Shown here piece after piece: positions 45,565-52,995 of a stretch of 64,000 nt of DNA. Each line of letters begins with the position of its first letter. The first letter of the stretch is position 1. The position numbers were made by a program, and so were the translations under genes. The stretch covers positions 1 to 64,000 of the forward strand of contig CALFVF010000029.1 in assembly GCA_937928735.1 (NCBI GenBank), in the 5' to 3' direction. A model generated the notes under the pieces. It was not told where the DNA came from, searched no databases, and saw nothing but the letters and a program-made list of their open reading frames with translations. This DNA is from an uncultured Verrucomicrobiales bacterium. GTDB taxonomy: Bacteria; Verrucomicrobiota; Verrucomicrobiia; Verrucomicrobiales; Akkermansiaceae.

Positions 45565-46564
45565 GAACAATGTTTTGGCATGCCTCGGCACCGTTCTCAA
45601 GAATAGTTATGATGTTACGCACCGCTGTGGTGGCCATCGCGGCATTAGACTCTTCGGTATTGGATCCCACGTGAGGTGTGAGTAGAATGTTGGAGAGTGT
45701 GCGTAGGTCTTTTTGGCTGTCCTGTGGCTGGTAGGGCTCGACCTCAAATACATCGAGGGCGGCGCCAGCAATAGTACCTGCCTGAAGCGCATCATAGAGA
45801 TCATTTTCCTTTACTAGCGCCCCTCTGGCTGAGTTTACCAGAATCGCACTGGGCTTCATGGACTGGAAGAATGCCTTGTCAGCGATATGAGTAGTCGCGG
45901 GGTTTACTGGGAGCAGAAGGACGACGTAATCGGCCTGGTTGAGTGCTTCCGCACGATCTTGGGTGTAGTGTGCGTAGCCAGTACTTTGCTGGAGTGCTGT
46001 CTCTGTGGTGTTTTGTTGCTGAGAGAGAGTTTCGAGAGGGCGATTATCAAGGGCTGTGACTTTCATGCCAAATCCAAACGCTAGCTTGGCTGCGAGCGTC
46101 TGACCGATTCTACCAAAGCCGACAATGGTGACTGCGCGGCCGCGTAGCTCGACCCCGCCTTGAGGGGCCCATTCTCCAGCGTGAGTGCTCTGGTGCGCGG
46201 TGTGAAGATGGCGAGCAGAGGAGCCAATCATCCAGCAGGCGTGCTCGGCCACCGCATTGTCCAGTACACCGGGTGTATTGGCGACATGGATGCCGTTTGC
46301 TTTCGCTTTGGTCTTATCCACGCTGTCGTGTCCGACGCCATAGCGGGCGATGACGCCACCTGCGGGAATCGCCTCGTAGAGAGCCCCTGTGTAGGGATAG
46401 ATATCGGCGACGAAGGCGCGAACGCCATTGGACTGGATTTGTGCTGCGAGTTTGTCCTCAGTTTCCTCGACGGGGAGAATGGTGTAGCCCGTGTCTTTTT
46501 CGAGTTGTTGGAAGGTGTGAGGTGTCTTGTTGTAAGAAATCGATGAAACGTAAATGGTTTCCAT
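45557..46564 (-). CDS. D-isomer-specific 2-hydroxyacid dehydrogenase
   Basis: A 335-residue NAD(P)-dependent dehydrogenase of the glycerate/formate/phosphoglycerate family. The nucleotide fold is AVTIVGFGRIGQTLAAKLAFG with the GxGxxG pattern, and catalytic Arg is in SARGALVKENDL. The Glu is in LDVFEVEPYQ, and the His is in LLTPHVGSNTEES. The first gene of the minus-strand operon, it overlaps gntK by 8 bp. In this context it could be a 2-ketogluconate or 2-keto-hexonate reductase feeding gluconokinase (inference). The 74 bp upstream hold the regulatory region shared with the divergent XylR-type gene. Confidence 0.88.
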   Translation of the reverse strand: METIYVSSISYNKTPHTFQQLEKDTGYTILPVEETEDKLAAQIQSNGVRAFVADIYPYTGALYEAIPAGGVIARYGVGHDSVDKTKAKANGIHVANTPGVLDNAVAEHACWMIGSSARHLHTAHQSTHAGEWAPQGGVELRGRAVTIVGFGRIGQTLAAKLAFGFGMKVTALDNRPLETLSQQQNTTETALQQSTGYAHYTQDRAEALNQADYVVLLLPVNPATTHIADKAFFQSMKPSAILVNSARGALVKENDLYDALQAGTIAGAALDVFEVEPYQPQDSQKDLRTLSNILLTPHVGSNTEESNAAMATTAVRNIITILENGAEACQNIVHE

Positions 46565-46601
46565 AGGAAGAAATTAGAAAAAAATGAGAAAAAAAACTAG
46601 A

Positions 46602-46633
46602 TTGACTCCCGCATCCTTTATTTATAGAATGCG
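46602..46633 (+). promoter_or_regulatory. promoter and palindromic operator between operon and regulator
   Basis: TTGACT (46602-46607), 17 bases, TAGAAT (46625-46630) is a good sigma70-type promoter for the regulator gene. CGCATCCT (46610-46617), 8 bases, AGAATGCG (46626-46633) is an inverted repeat matching at seven of eight positions, and it covers the -10. Transcription would start at about the ATG 46639, so the message may be leaderless. It is the best operator candidate for the regulator. Confidence 0.55.
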
Positions 46634-46638
46634 ACAAG

Positions 46639-47796
46639 ATGCCCACATTGAATCAACCCAAAAAAAATCGAAATATTTTGATTCTGATGGAGAGAAATAG
46701 CTTTTTCTCGAGGGAGTTTTTGCGCGGTGCGTTGGCCGTAAGAGTTGATGATTGGGAGTTTTTATGTATGCCACACACTCTCAATGTGGGTGAGCTTAGG
46801 CAGTTTTTAGCCAATCATTTAGTCGATGGTGTGATTGCTAGAGGTTTGGGGGATGATGTGTCGCAATGTGTAAGTTCTCTGGGATTGCCTGCGGTACTCA
46901 TACGTGGCTCTGAGGGTCAATCTATCGAGTATATTAATGGCCCTCAAGTGGATGATGGTGCGATAGGCCGCTTAGCTGGAGAGGAGTTCCAAGTGCTCAA
47001 TCTAGGTTATTGGGGATTTGTACACTGGGAGGGGATTGGTTGGTCAGAGGCGAGGCGTGCTTCTTTCCACTCTTATGCGACAGCACATGGGATGAGTAAT
47101 GATACGCTCTCGCTGCCAGCTTCCAGTCGAGCAAGCTGGGAGGGGATTAGTCGAATAGCGAACTGGTTAGCGAAGCTGCCCAAGCCCTGTGGGATACTGG
47201 CCTGTAATGACGAAGCGGGGCTAGATGTTCTGCACGCCTGCCGGATTAAAAATTACGACGTGCCTGGTGAAATCGCGGTGATCGGTGTGGACAATGACCG
47301 TCTACTCTGTGAATCAAGTTCTCCCGCTCTCACAAGTATTGATCTCAAAGCGGGGGAAATTGGGCGCTCCGCTGTAATACAGTTAGCAAAAATGTTAGGT
47401 GGTGTAGGTGCAGAGCTAGAGCACGGGCCAGGAGCTGCGCGCTTGGTGGTGCGCTCCTCCAGTCATGAGGTCGATCGCTACCGACTAGTGTATCAAAAGG
47501 CGATGGACTACATCGAGAGTCGTCCCCTAGAGAATACAGGTGTGGATGAGTTAGCTCGTTTCTCGGGAGTATCAAGGCGTGGCCTGGAGCGCGCCTTCGA
47601 GAAGTACAATAGTCGAAGTCCCGCTCTTGTGATGCGAGAGCGTAGAATGGAAGAAATTATGCAGCTCCTAAAGAACTCGTCCTCCTCTCTGGAGAGTCTC
47701 GCTGCCCAAACGGGATTCTCAGATACAGCAGGATTTTCTAATTTTGTGAAACGAATGACAGGCTCCTCTCCCGGGGCGCTGCGAAATAGCCAGTGA
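46639..47796 (+). CDS. XylR-type AraC-family regulator
   Basis: A 385-residue regulator with a LacI-like sugar-binding domain (about 10-270) and a C-terminal AraC helix-turn-helix pair (about 285-385). The sensor contains RNILILMERNSFFSREFLRG, DGVIARGLGD, the effector-pocket stretch PCGILACNDEAGLDVLHACR and GEIAVIGVDNDRLLCESSSP. The DNA-binding part shows VDELARFSGVSRRGLERAFEKY and SLESLAAQTGFSDTAGFSNFVKRMTG. This is the architecture of E. coli XylR. It lies between two divergent arms of the sugar-acid locus and most likely activates both on binding a sugar acid. Confidence 0.92.
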   Translation: MPTLNQPKKNRNILILMERNSFFSREFLRGALAVRVDDWEFLCMPHTLNVGELRQFLANHLVDGVIARGLGDDVSQCVSSLGLPAVLIRGSEGQSIEYINGPQVDDGAIGRLAGEEFQVLNLGYWGFVHWEGIGWSEARRASFHSYATAHGMSNDTLSLPASSRASWEGISRIANWLAKLPKPCGILACNDEAGLDVLHACRIKNYDVPGEIAVIGVDNDRLLCESSSPALTSIDLKAGEIGRSAVIQLAKMLGGVGAELEHGPGAARLVVRSSSHEVDRYRLVYQKAMDYIESRPLENTGVDELARFSGVSRRGLERAFEKYNSRSPALVMRERRMEEIMQLLKNSSSSLESLAAQTGFSDTAGFSNFVKRMTGSSPGALRNSQ

Positions 47797-47956
47797 AATA
47801 GATGGGTGAGAATGCTAGAAGTCTCCTTTAGATAGAGTATCCTAGATGAAGAAGGGATTGACTCGGAGAAAGGACTTGCGAAGGAAGTAAGGAAATCTCA
47901 TCTTGCCGAGGTGACGAATCGACACGTAGAGGGGTGTCTTCTTACGAATATAGATT

Positions 47957-48961
47957 ATGAAAGTTTTAGAATTAATAGCGGCTTCTGAGTTGGCAGTCAA
48001 AGAGAGAGAAGCACCAGAGGTGCAAGCTGGACAAGTACGCATCGCTGTGCGCTCCTGCGGTATCTGTGGAAGTGATTTGCACGGTATGGATGGGAGTTCT
48101 GGGCGTAGAATTCCCCCTGTCGTGATGGGTCATGAGGCGAGTGGCGTGATCGAGGCGCTCGGCGAGGGAGTGACTCAGTGGAGCGTGGGACAGCGCGTGA
48201 CCTTTGACTCCACTGTCTGGTGTGGGGAGTGTGATTACTGTCAGGAAGGTCGCGAGAATTTATGTGATTCTCGCCAGGTGGTTGGTGTTTCGTGTGAGGA
48301 ATTCCATCGTGATGGGGCCTTTGCGGAATATGTGGTGGTGCCTGAGCGCATTTTACATGCACTACCTGATGGCTTGTCCTTTGATGAAGCTGCCTTTGCG
48401 GAGCCCGTGGGCGTGGCCTTGCACGCTGTGAATCGTGCTGGTGATCTCACCGGTAAGAAGGCACTCGTGGTCGGTGCAGGTTTAATCGGCCTGCTTATTC
48501 TCCAAGGGCTAAAGAAGGCGGGAGCGGCAGAAGTAGTCGTCGTTGATCTCGATCCAGTGAGACTTAAGCTCGCTCTTGAACTAGGAGCGAGTGAGGCCTA
48601 CGCACCCAGCGAGCTAGCTCGTGCAGACTTTGATATAGCGATGGAGGTTGTGGGAATCGCACCCACTGTGAAGCAGGCAGTGCACTCAGTGGTCAAGGGC
48701 GGGCGCCTTGTCCTTGTGGGGAACCTCTCAGCAGAAGTACCTCTCCCTCTGCAGGCTGTGGTCACGCGTGAGTTAGATGTACTAGGATCTTGTGCGATCG
48801 CTGGAGAATACCCTGAGGCTCTCGCCGCGATAGCGAGTGGAGATATACGAGTGAAGCCTCTGATTAGTGCGAGCTTGCCGATCGAGGAGGGTGTAGAGGC
48901 ATTTGAGAAGGCAGCGGAGCGCGGAGCACTAAAAGTTTTAATTACAGCAAATAATGAGTGA
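47957..48961 (+). CDS. zinc-dependent MDR dehydrogenase, L-idonate 5-dehydrogenase-like
   Basis: A 334-residue medium-chain alcohol dehydrogenase. The catalytic zinc site is in RSCGICGSDLHGMDG and VVMGHEASGVIEALGEG. The structural zinc cysteines are in CGECDYCQEGRENLC, and the NAD fold is VVGAGLIGLLILQGLKKAG. This is the sorbitol/threonine/L-idonate dehydrogenase branch. Its stop overlaps the next SDR by 8 bp, and a GntP permease follows, as in the E. coli idnD-idnO-idnT order. L-idonate to 5-ketogluconate is thus the best guess. The 160 bp upstream show no clear promoter. Confidence 0.88.
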   Translation: MKVLELIAASELAVKEREAPEVQAGQVRIAVRSCGICGSDLHGMDGSSGRRIPPVVMGHEASGVIEALGEGVTQWSVGQRVTFDSTVWCGECDYCQEGRENLCDSRQVVGVSCEEFHRDGAFAEYVVVPERILHALPDGLSFDEAAFAEPVGVALHAVNRAGDLTGKKALVVGAGLIGLLILQGLKKAGAAEVVVVDLDPVRLKLALELGASEAYAPSELARADFDIAMEVVGIAPTVKQAVHSVVKGGRLVLVGNLSAEVPLPLQAVVTRELDVLGSCAIAGEYPEALAAIASGDIRVKPLISASLPIEEGVEAFEKAAERGALKVLITANNE

Positions 48962-49739
48962 ATTTGATTTAACTGGGAAGACAGCCTTGATCACTGGTGG
49001 TAGCCGTGGTCTGGGGAAAGGATTTGCCACAGCTCTGGCAAAAGCTGGTGCAGATGTGGTGGTCACTAGTCGCAATAGTGCCGACCTCGCAGAGACTGTC
49101 ACGGCCGTAGAGGCGCTCGGGCGCAAGGCCTGGGCCGTGGAACTCGATGTGCGTGAGCAAGACAGTATCGAGAATGCTGTGGCTAAGGCCTGGGAGCTCG
49201 CAGGCCAGATCGATATTCTTGTCAATAATGCTGGCTGTAATGTTCGCAAGCCAGCTCTTGAGGTCACTTGGGATGACTGGAATTTGATTCTGGAAACAAA
49301 TCTCCGTGGAGTCTTCTTTGTGGCACAGGCATGCGCGCGCCGCATGATCGAGCGCAAGCAAGGTAAGATCATCAATATCGGCTCTGTTACCTGTGTGAAT
49401 GGTTACGCTGGTCTTGCCCCGTATGGTGCAAGTCGAGGTGGTACCAAGCAGATGACGCAGAGCCTAGCGGATGACTGGGGTCCATATGGAATTAATGTGA
49501 ACTGCTTGGCTCCAGGATGGTTTAAAACAGCCCAGAATCGCGTGATGTATGAGGATGAAGGCTGGGTGGACTATCTCACAGATAAGATCCCACTTAAGCG
49601 CCCAGGGGCTGAGGGTGATCTAGATGGTATGCTCGTATTCTTAGCGAGTGATGCCAGCCGCTATGTCACTGGTCAGACGATGCTTGTGGATGGTGGGATC
49701 TCAGTGGGGGCTGTACGTGCTGTTCCCAAGAAATCTTAA
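48954..49739 (+). CDS. SDR oxidoreductase, 5-ketogluconate-reductase-like, with YxxxR
   Basis: A 261-residue short-chain dehydrogenase resembling gluconate 5-dehydrogenase (IdnO) and KduD. The cofactor motif is LITGGSRGLGKGFATALAKAG, then NNAGCN. Ser is in NIGSVTCVNG, and Tyr is in YGASRGGTKQMT. The catalytic motif is normally YxxxK, but here the position holds Arg, which may alter catalysis. VDGGIS ends the fold. It starts 8 bp inside the zinc dehydrogenase gene (translational coupling). IdnO reduces 5-ketogluconate to gluconate. Confidence 0.88.
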   Translation: MSEFDLTGKTALITGGSRGLGKGFATALAKAGADVVVTSRNSADLAETVTAVEALGRKAWAVELDVREQDSIENAVAKAWELAGQIDILVNNAGCNVRKPALEVTWDDWNLILETNLRGVFFVAQACARRMIERKQGKIINIGSVTCVNGYAGLAPYGASRGGTKQMTQSLADDWGPYGINVNCLAPGWFKTAQNRVMYEDEGWVDYLTDKIPLKRPGAEGDLDGMLVFLASDASRYVTGQTMLVDGGISVGAVRAVPKKS

Positions 49740-49787
49740 GACCATCTCAAAAAAAGGCTCTAGAAGCTAGAGATCTGATAAAAAGCA

Positions 49788-49983
49788 TTAGCGAACAAGC
49801 ACTTTGCTTCTCCTTACCTAGTTTTTACTCTGCTGGTAAAAAAAGGCTGGGTGAGGAGAATTCGCTAGAGTAAGCGTAGGAGATCCAGACGATTTATCTT
49901 CTGACTTCAGTGAAGGCACAAGCATGTGCTTTACGCTCAGTGAGTTCGTGTGGTTGACTCTAGATCTTCACCATTATTATTGA
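49788..49983 (+). promoter_or_regulatory. structured leader upstream of gntP
   Basis: Nested complementary segments lie between the SDR stop and gntP: TAGCGAA (49789-49795) with TTCGCTA (49861-49867), TTCTCCTTACC (49808-49818) with GGTGAGGAGAA (49850-49860, one G-T pair), and TTTTTAC (49822-49828) with GTAAAAA (49836-49842). A second hairpin, GCACA/TGTGC, lies at 49917-49930. A 19-codon frame (49924-49983, MCFTLSEFVWLTLDLHHYY) ends 18 bp before gntP and could be a leader peptide. The function is unknown. Confidence 0.5.
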
Positions 49984-50001
49984 TTTACTGATACACTACC
50001 T

Positions 50002-51345
50002 ATGCTCGCAGATCATCCTTTTTTAGCTGTTCTTGTCGGTGTGGCCTTTCTCTTAACCATGATTCTTTGGTTGAGAATGCAGGCCTTCATTGCCCTATTG
50101 CTCTCAGCCATTGTCTTCGCGCTGGTTGTTGGGATGCCGCTGGGTGGTATTACAGATACTGTGGTGAGTGGGATGGGGTCGAGTCTAGGACTAGTGTCGA
50201 TACTGATAGGACTCGGGGCGATTTTTGGCATTATGTTAGAGCACTCAGGCGGTGCTCAGACAATGGCCAAGAAAATGGTAAGTCTCTTCGGGGCGAAGCG
50301 GGCCCCCTACGCGCTGGTTGTGGCTGGTTTCTTGATTTCGATTCCAGTGTTTCTTGATGTTGCACTGGTGATCTTGGCACCTTTGCTCATGGCCTTGGCG
50401 AGAGAGCAGAAGAAGCCTCTTTTGGCCTTTGGTCTACCGCTGCTCGCAGGTATGGCGGTGACGCACGCCTTTGTGCCACCGACTCCTGGGCCTATTATTG
50501 TGGCGGAGAATCTAGGTGTGGATCTGGGTTGGGTGATTTTATTTGGAGCGATCGTGGGACTGCCTTCGGCTATTTTAGCGGGCCCCATCTGGGCGAAGTT
50601 TATTGTGCCACGGATGAATCTGGCGATTCCTGAGCCCATTGAGCTGGAAGAGAAAGAAGATGAAAATCCTGTGGCATTTTCTACAGTGGCTGGTCTGATT
50701 GGTCTGCCCATTGTATTGATTCTTGCAGCAGCTGTGGCCAAAACTTTGATCAAAGAAGACCCACCAGCGTGGTTTCCGATTGTCACATTCTTTGGCCACC
50801 CTATTGTCGCCCTGATTCTTGCGACATTGCTTGCGATGGTTCTTCTCGGTGTGAAGCGTGGTGTGGGGAAGGAAGAATTACAAGAACTAGCGACCAAGTC
50901 TCTTGGCCCTGCGGGCGTCATCATTCTTGTGACGGGGGCAGGTGGGGTGTTTAAACAAGTTCTTGTGGATAGTGGTGCTGGTAAGCAAATTGCTGAAAGC
51001 ATGGCAGAATGGGCAGTGGGGCCAATCACTCTCGCATGGCTACTGTCCACAGCTGTGCGGGTGACTCAGGGATCCGCCACTGTGGCCATGATTGCAGCTT
51101 CTGCCCTTATGGCACCACTCGTCGCTGAGATGGGTCTGAGTCAGCAGATGTTAGCACTTGTGACCATTGCGATTGCTGCAGGGGCGACGACATTGTCGCA
51201 CGTCAATGACAGTGGCTTCTGGCTGATTAGTCGTTACCTACAAATTACAGAGAAGCAGACACTACGCTCTTGGACTGTGGCCTCGACTATTATTTCTGTT
51301 GTTGGCTGGCTCGGTGCTGTTCTCATAGGCCTCGCAATTGCCTAA
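50002..51345 (+). CDS. gntP: GntP-family gluconate/idonate:H+ symporter
   Basis: A 447-residue, about 12-helix inner-membrane transporter of the GntP family (gluconate, L-idonate, fructuronate). Family blocks include GGITDTVVSGMGSSLGLVSI, IFGIMLEHSGGAQTMAKKM, FVPPTPGPIIVAENLG, IILVTGAGGVFKQVLVDSG and GSATVAMIAASALMAP. The conserved HVNDSGFWLISRYLQ lies near the C-terminus. It is preceded by an unusual structured leader and followed by a sulfatase. It is the natural importer for the sugar acid handled by this locus. Three tandem in-frame stops follow its coding end. Confidence 0.95.
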   Translation: MLADHPFLAVLVGVAFLLTMILWLRMQAFIALLLSAIVFALVVGMPLGGITDTVVSGMGSSLGLVSILIGLGAIFGIMLEHSGGAQTMAKKMVSLFGAKRAPYALVVAGFLISIPVFLDVALVILAPLLMALAREQKKPLLAFGLPLLAGMAVTHAFVPPTPGPIIVAENLGVDLGWVILFGAIVGLPSAILAGPIWAKFIVPRMNLAIPEPIELEEKEDENPVAFSTVAGLIGLPIVLILAAAVAKTLIKEDPPAWFPIVTFFGHPIVALILATLLAMVLLGVKRGVGKEELQELATKSLGPAGVIILVTGAGGVFKQVLVDSGAGKQIAESMAEWAVGPITLAWLLSTAVRVTQGSATVAMIAASALMAPLVAEMGLSQQMLALVTIAIAAGATTLSHVNDSGFWLISRYLQITEKQTLRSWTVASTIISVVGWLGAVLIGLAIA

Positions 51346-51363
51346 ATTGCCTAAATTGCCTAA
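51337..51363 (+). repeat. 9-bp tandem repeat duplicating the gntP stop
   Basis: ATTGCCTAA is repeated three times (51337-51345, 51346-51354, 51355-51363). The first copy contains the gntP stop TAA, and the others add two more TAA in the same frame. A second direct repeat, AATCTATTTT, follows at 51363-51372 and 51378-51387. Confidence 0.9.
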
Positions 51364-51405
51364 ATCTATTTTAACCTAATCTATTTTCTTCATTTCTAAA
51401 AACCT

Positions 51406-52902
51406 ATGAAATTTCCTTGGATCAAAGCCATCGTTTGTGGTGTTTCACTCTTCTCGAGTGCAGCACTTGCAGAGCCGCCTAATATCGTTCTCATTATTGC
51501 CGATGATCAAGCTTGGGATGATAGTTCCCCCTACGGTCATCCGTCTTTACCAACGCCGAATTTAGCCAGAATGGCAGATGGAGGTATGAAGTTTGAGCAG
51601 GGCTTTGTGACCATTAGTTCCTGTAGTCCGAGTCGAGCGAGTATCATCACTGGTCAGTACCCGACAACGACAGACGCGGATGAGCTCCACTGGGCAGTTC
51701 CTAAAGAAAAAATCACCTTTGTGGAAAAACTCAAGGAACACGGTTACTGGACAGGTGCTGCTGGTAAGTGGCACTTAGGAGATGCGATGAAAGATCGCTT
51801 CAATAAGGTAGTGGAGGTTGATACCTCAGGTTTTCAGCTTCCCAGTGGTGAGGCTGCGAAGGCTGGCAAATTCACCGAAACCCTCAGTGGTGAGGCACAG
51901 AGTGGCTGTGCAGACTGGATTGATCTCATGCAGGCACGTGATGAGGAGAAGCCATTTTTCCTATGGTTAGCCGCTCTCGATCCGCATAGACCCTATCACC
52001 CTGGTATTGTGCCAAATCCCTCCACTAAGGAGATGGTGCAGCTACCACCCTATCACCCCAATGACCCAGAGGTGATCAAAGACTACCAACTCTACTATGA
52101 TGAAATTATCCGGTTGGATAAATACGTCGGACTGGTGATGGATGAGCTTGAGAAGCAAGGCGTGGCTGAGAATACTCTGATTATCTACATTAGTGACAAT
52201 GGTCGCCCATTCCCACGTGATAAAACAACTCTCTATGATAGTGGCATGCGAACACCCTTTCTTGTCCACTGGCCAAAGCAGGTGAAGGCCGGGAGTGTCT
52301 GCAAGGAGGTGGTTTCGACTGTCGATATTGCACGTACCTGTCTGGATGTGGCAGGGGTGAAAACCATTGGTGAGAATTTTAAAGGGCAGAGCTTTTACCC
52401 ACAGCTTAAGAACCCAGCAACTCCGGGGCGCAAGTACGCCTTTGCGGAGAAGAATTGGCACGACTATGAAGATCACACCCGCGCTGTCCGTGGAAAGCGC
52501 TATAAGTACATTCGTAACTACTACAATGACTTACCCCTCACGCCATCGGCAGACTCCGTACGCGGCCTAACATACAATGCTCTCAAGGCACTGCGTAAGG
52601 AGGGGAAACTCACCAAGCCTCAGGAAGCGTGCTTCATTGCTCCTCGCCCCGCAGAAGAGCTCTACGACACGAAGGTCGACCCCTTTGAGACCAATAACCT
52701 CATAGCGGATAGCAAGCTAGCTGAAGAACTTACAAAAATGCGTGCGGCACTCAAGCAGTGGGAGTTAGAGAATGATGATGCTCCCTCAGAGCTGCGCACG
52801 GCAGATGAGTTTACCAGAGACACAGGCCTCCCCACAGACGCACGCGTGCGCCCTCGCCGCAGTAAAGCAGAAATGGTAGAGAATGGGCTAACTGCGCCTT
52901 AG
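51406..52902 (+). CDS. formylglycine-dependent sulfatase (heparan/arylsulfatase-like)
   Basis: A 498-residue S1 sulfatase with a signal peptide (MKFPWIKAIVCGVSLFSSAALA). The Asp pair is in IIADDQAWDDSSPYGHP (33-34). Cys73 in the motif CSPSR is the formylglycine precursor. AGKWHLGD, LAALDPHRPYHPG, YISDNGRPFPRDKTTLYDSGMRTPFLVHW and the C-terminal VDPFETNNLI are conserved. The layout resembles N-sulfoglucosamine/heparan-type sulfatases, but substrate cannot be fixed from this. It begins 60 bp after gntP on the same strand and probably shares its transcript. Confidence 0.94.
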   Translation: MKFPWIKAIVCGVSLFSSAALAEPPNIVLIIADDQAWDDSSPYGHPSLPTPNLARMADGGMKFEQGFVTISSCSPSRASIITGQYPTTTDADELHWAVPKEKITFVEKLKEHGYWTGAAGKWHLGDAMKDRFNKVVEVDTSGFQLPSGEAAKAGKFTETLSGEAQSGCADWIDLMQARDEEKPFFLWLAALDPHRPYHPGIVPNPSTKEMVQLPPYHPNDPEVIKDYQLYYDEIIRLDKYVGLVMDELEKQGVAENTLIIYISDNGRPFPRDKTTLYDSGMRTPFLVHWPKQVKAGSVCKEVVSTVDIARTCLDVAGVKTIGENFKGQSFYPQLKNPATPGRKYAFAEKNWHDYEDHTRAVRGKRYKYIRNYYNDLPLTPSADSVRGLTYNALKALRKEGKLTKPQEACFIAPRPAEELYDTKVDPFETNNLIADSKLAEELTKMRAALKQWELENDDAPSELRTADEFTRDTGLPTDARVRPRRSKAEMVENGLTAP

Positions 52903-52995
52903 TTTTTCTGTGTGCCCTGTGAGCAGATGCACACGGAGGCTCACGGAGGCAGATGCAAGATATATTATTTATAGAAAATTTGAATTGATGACCCA

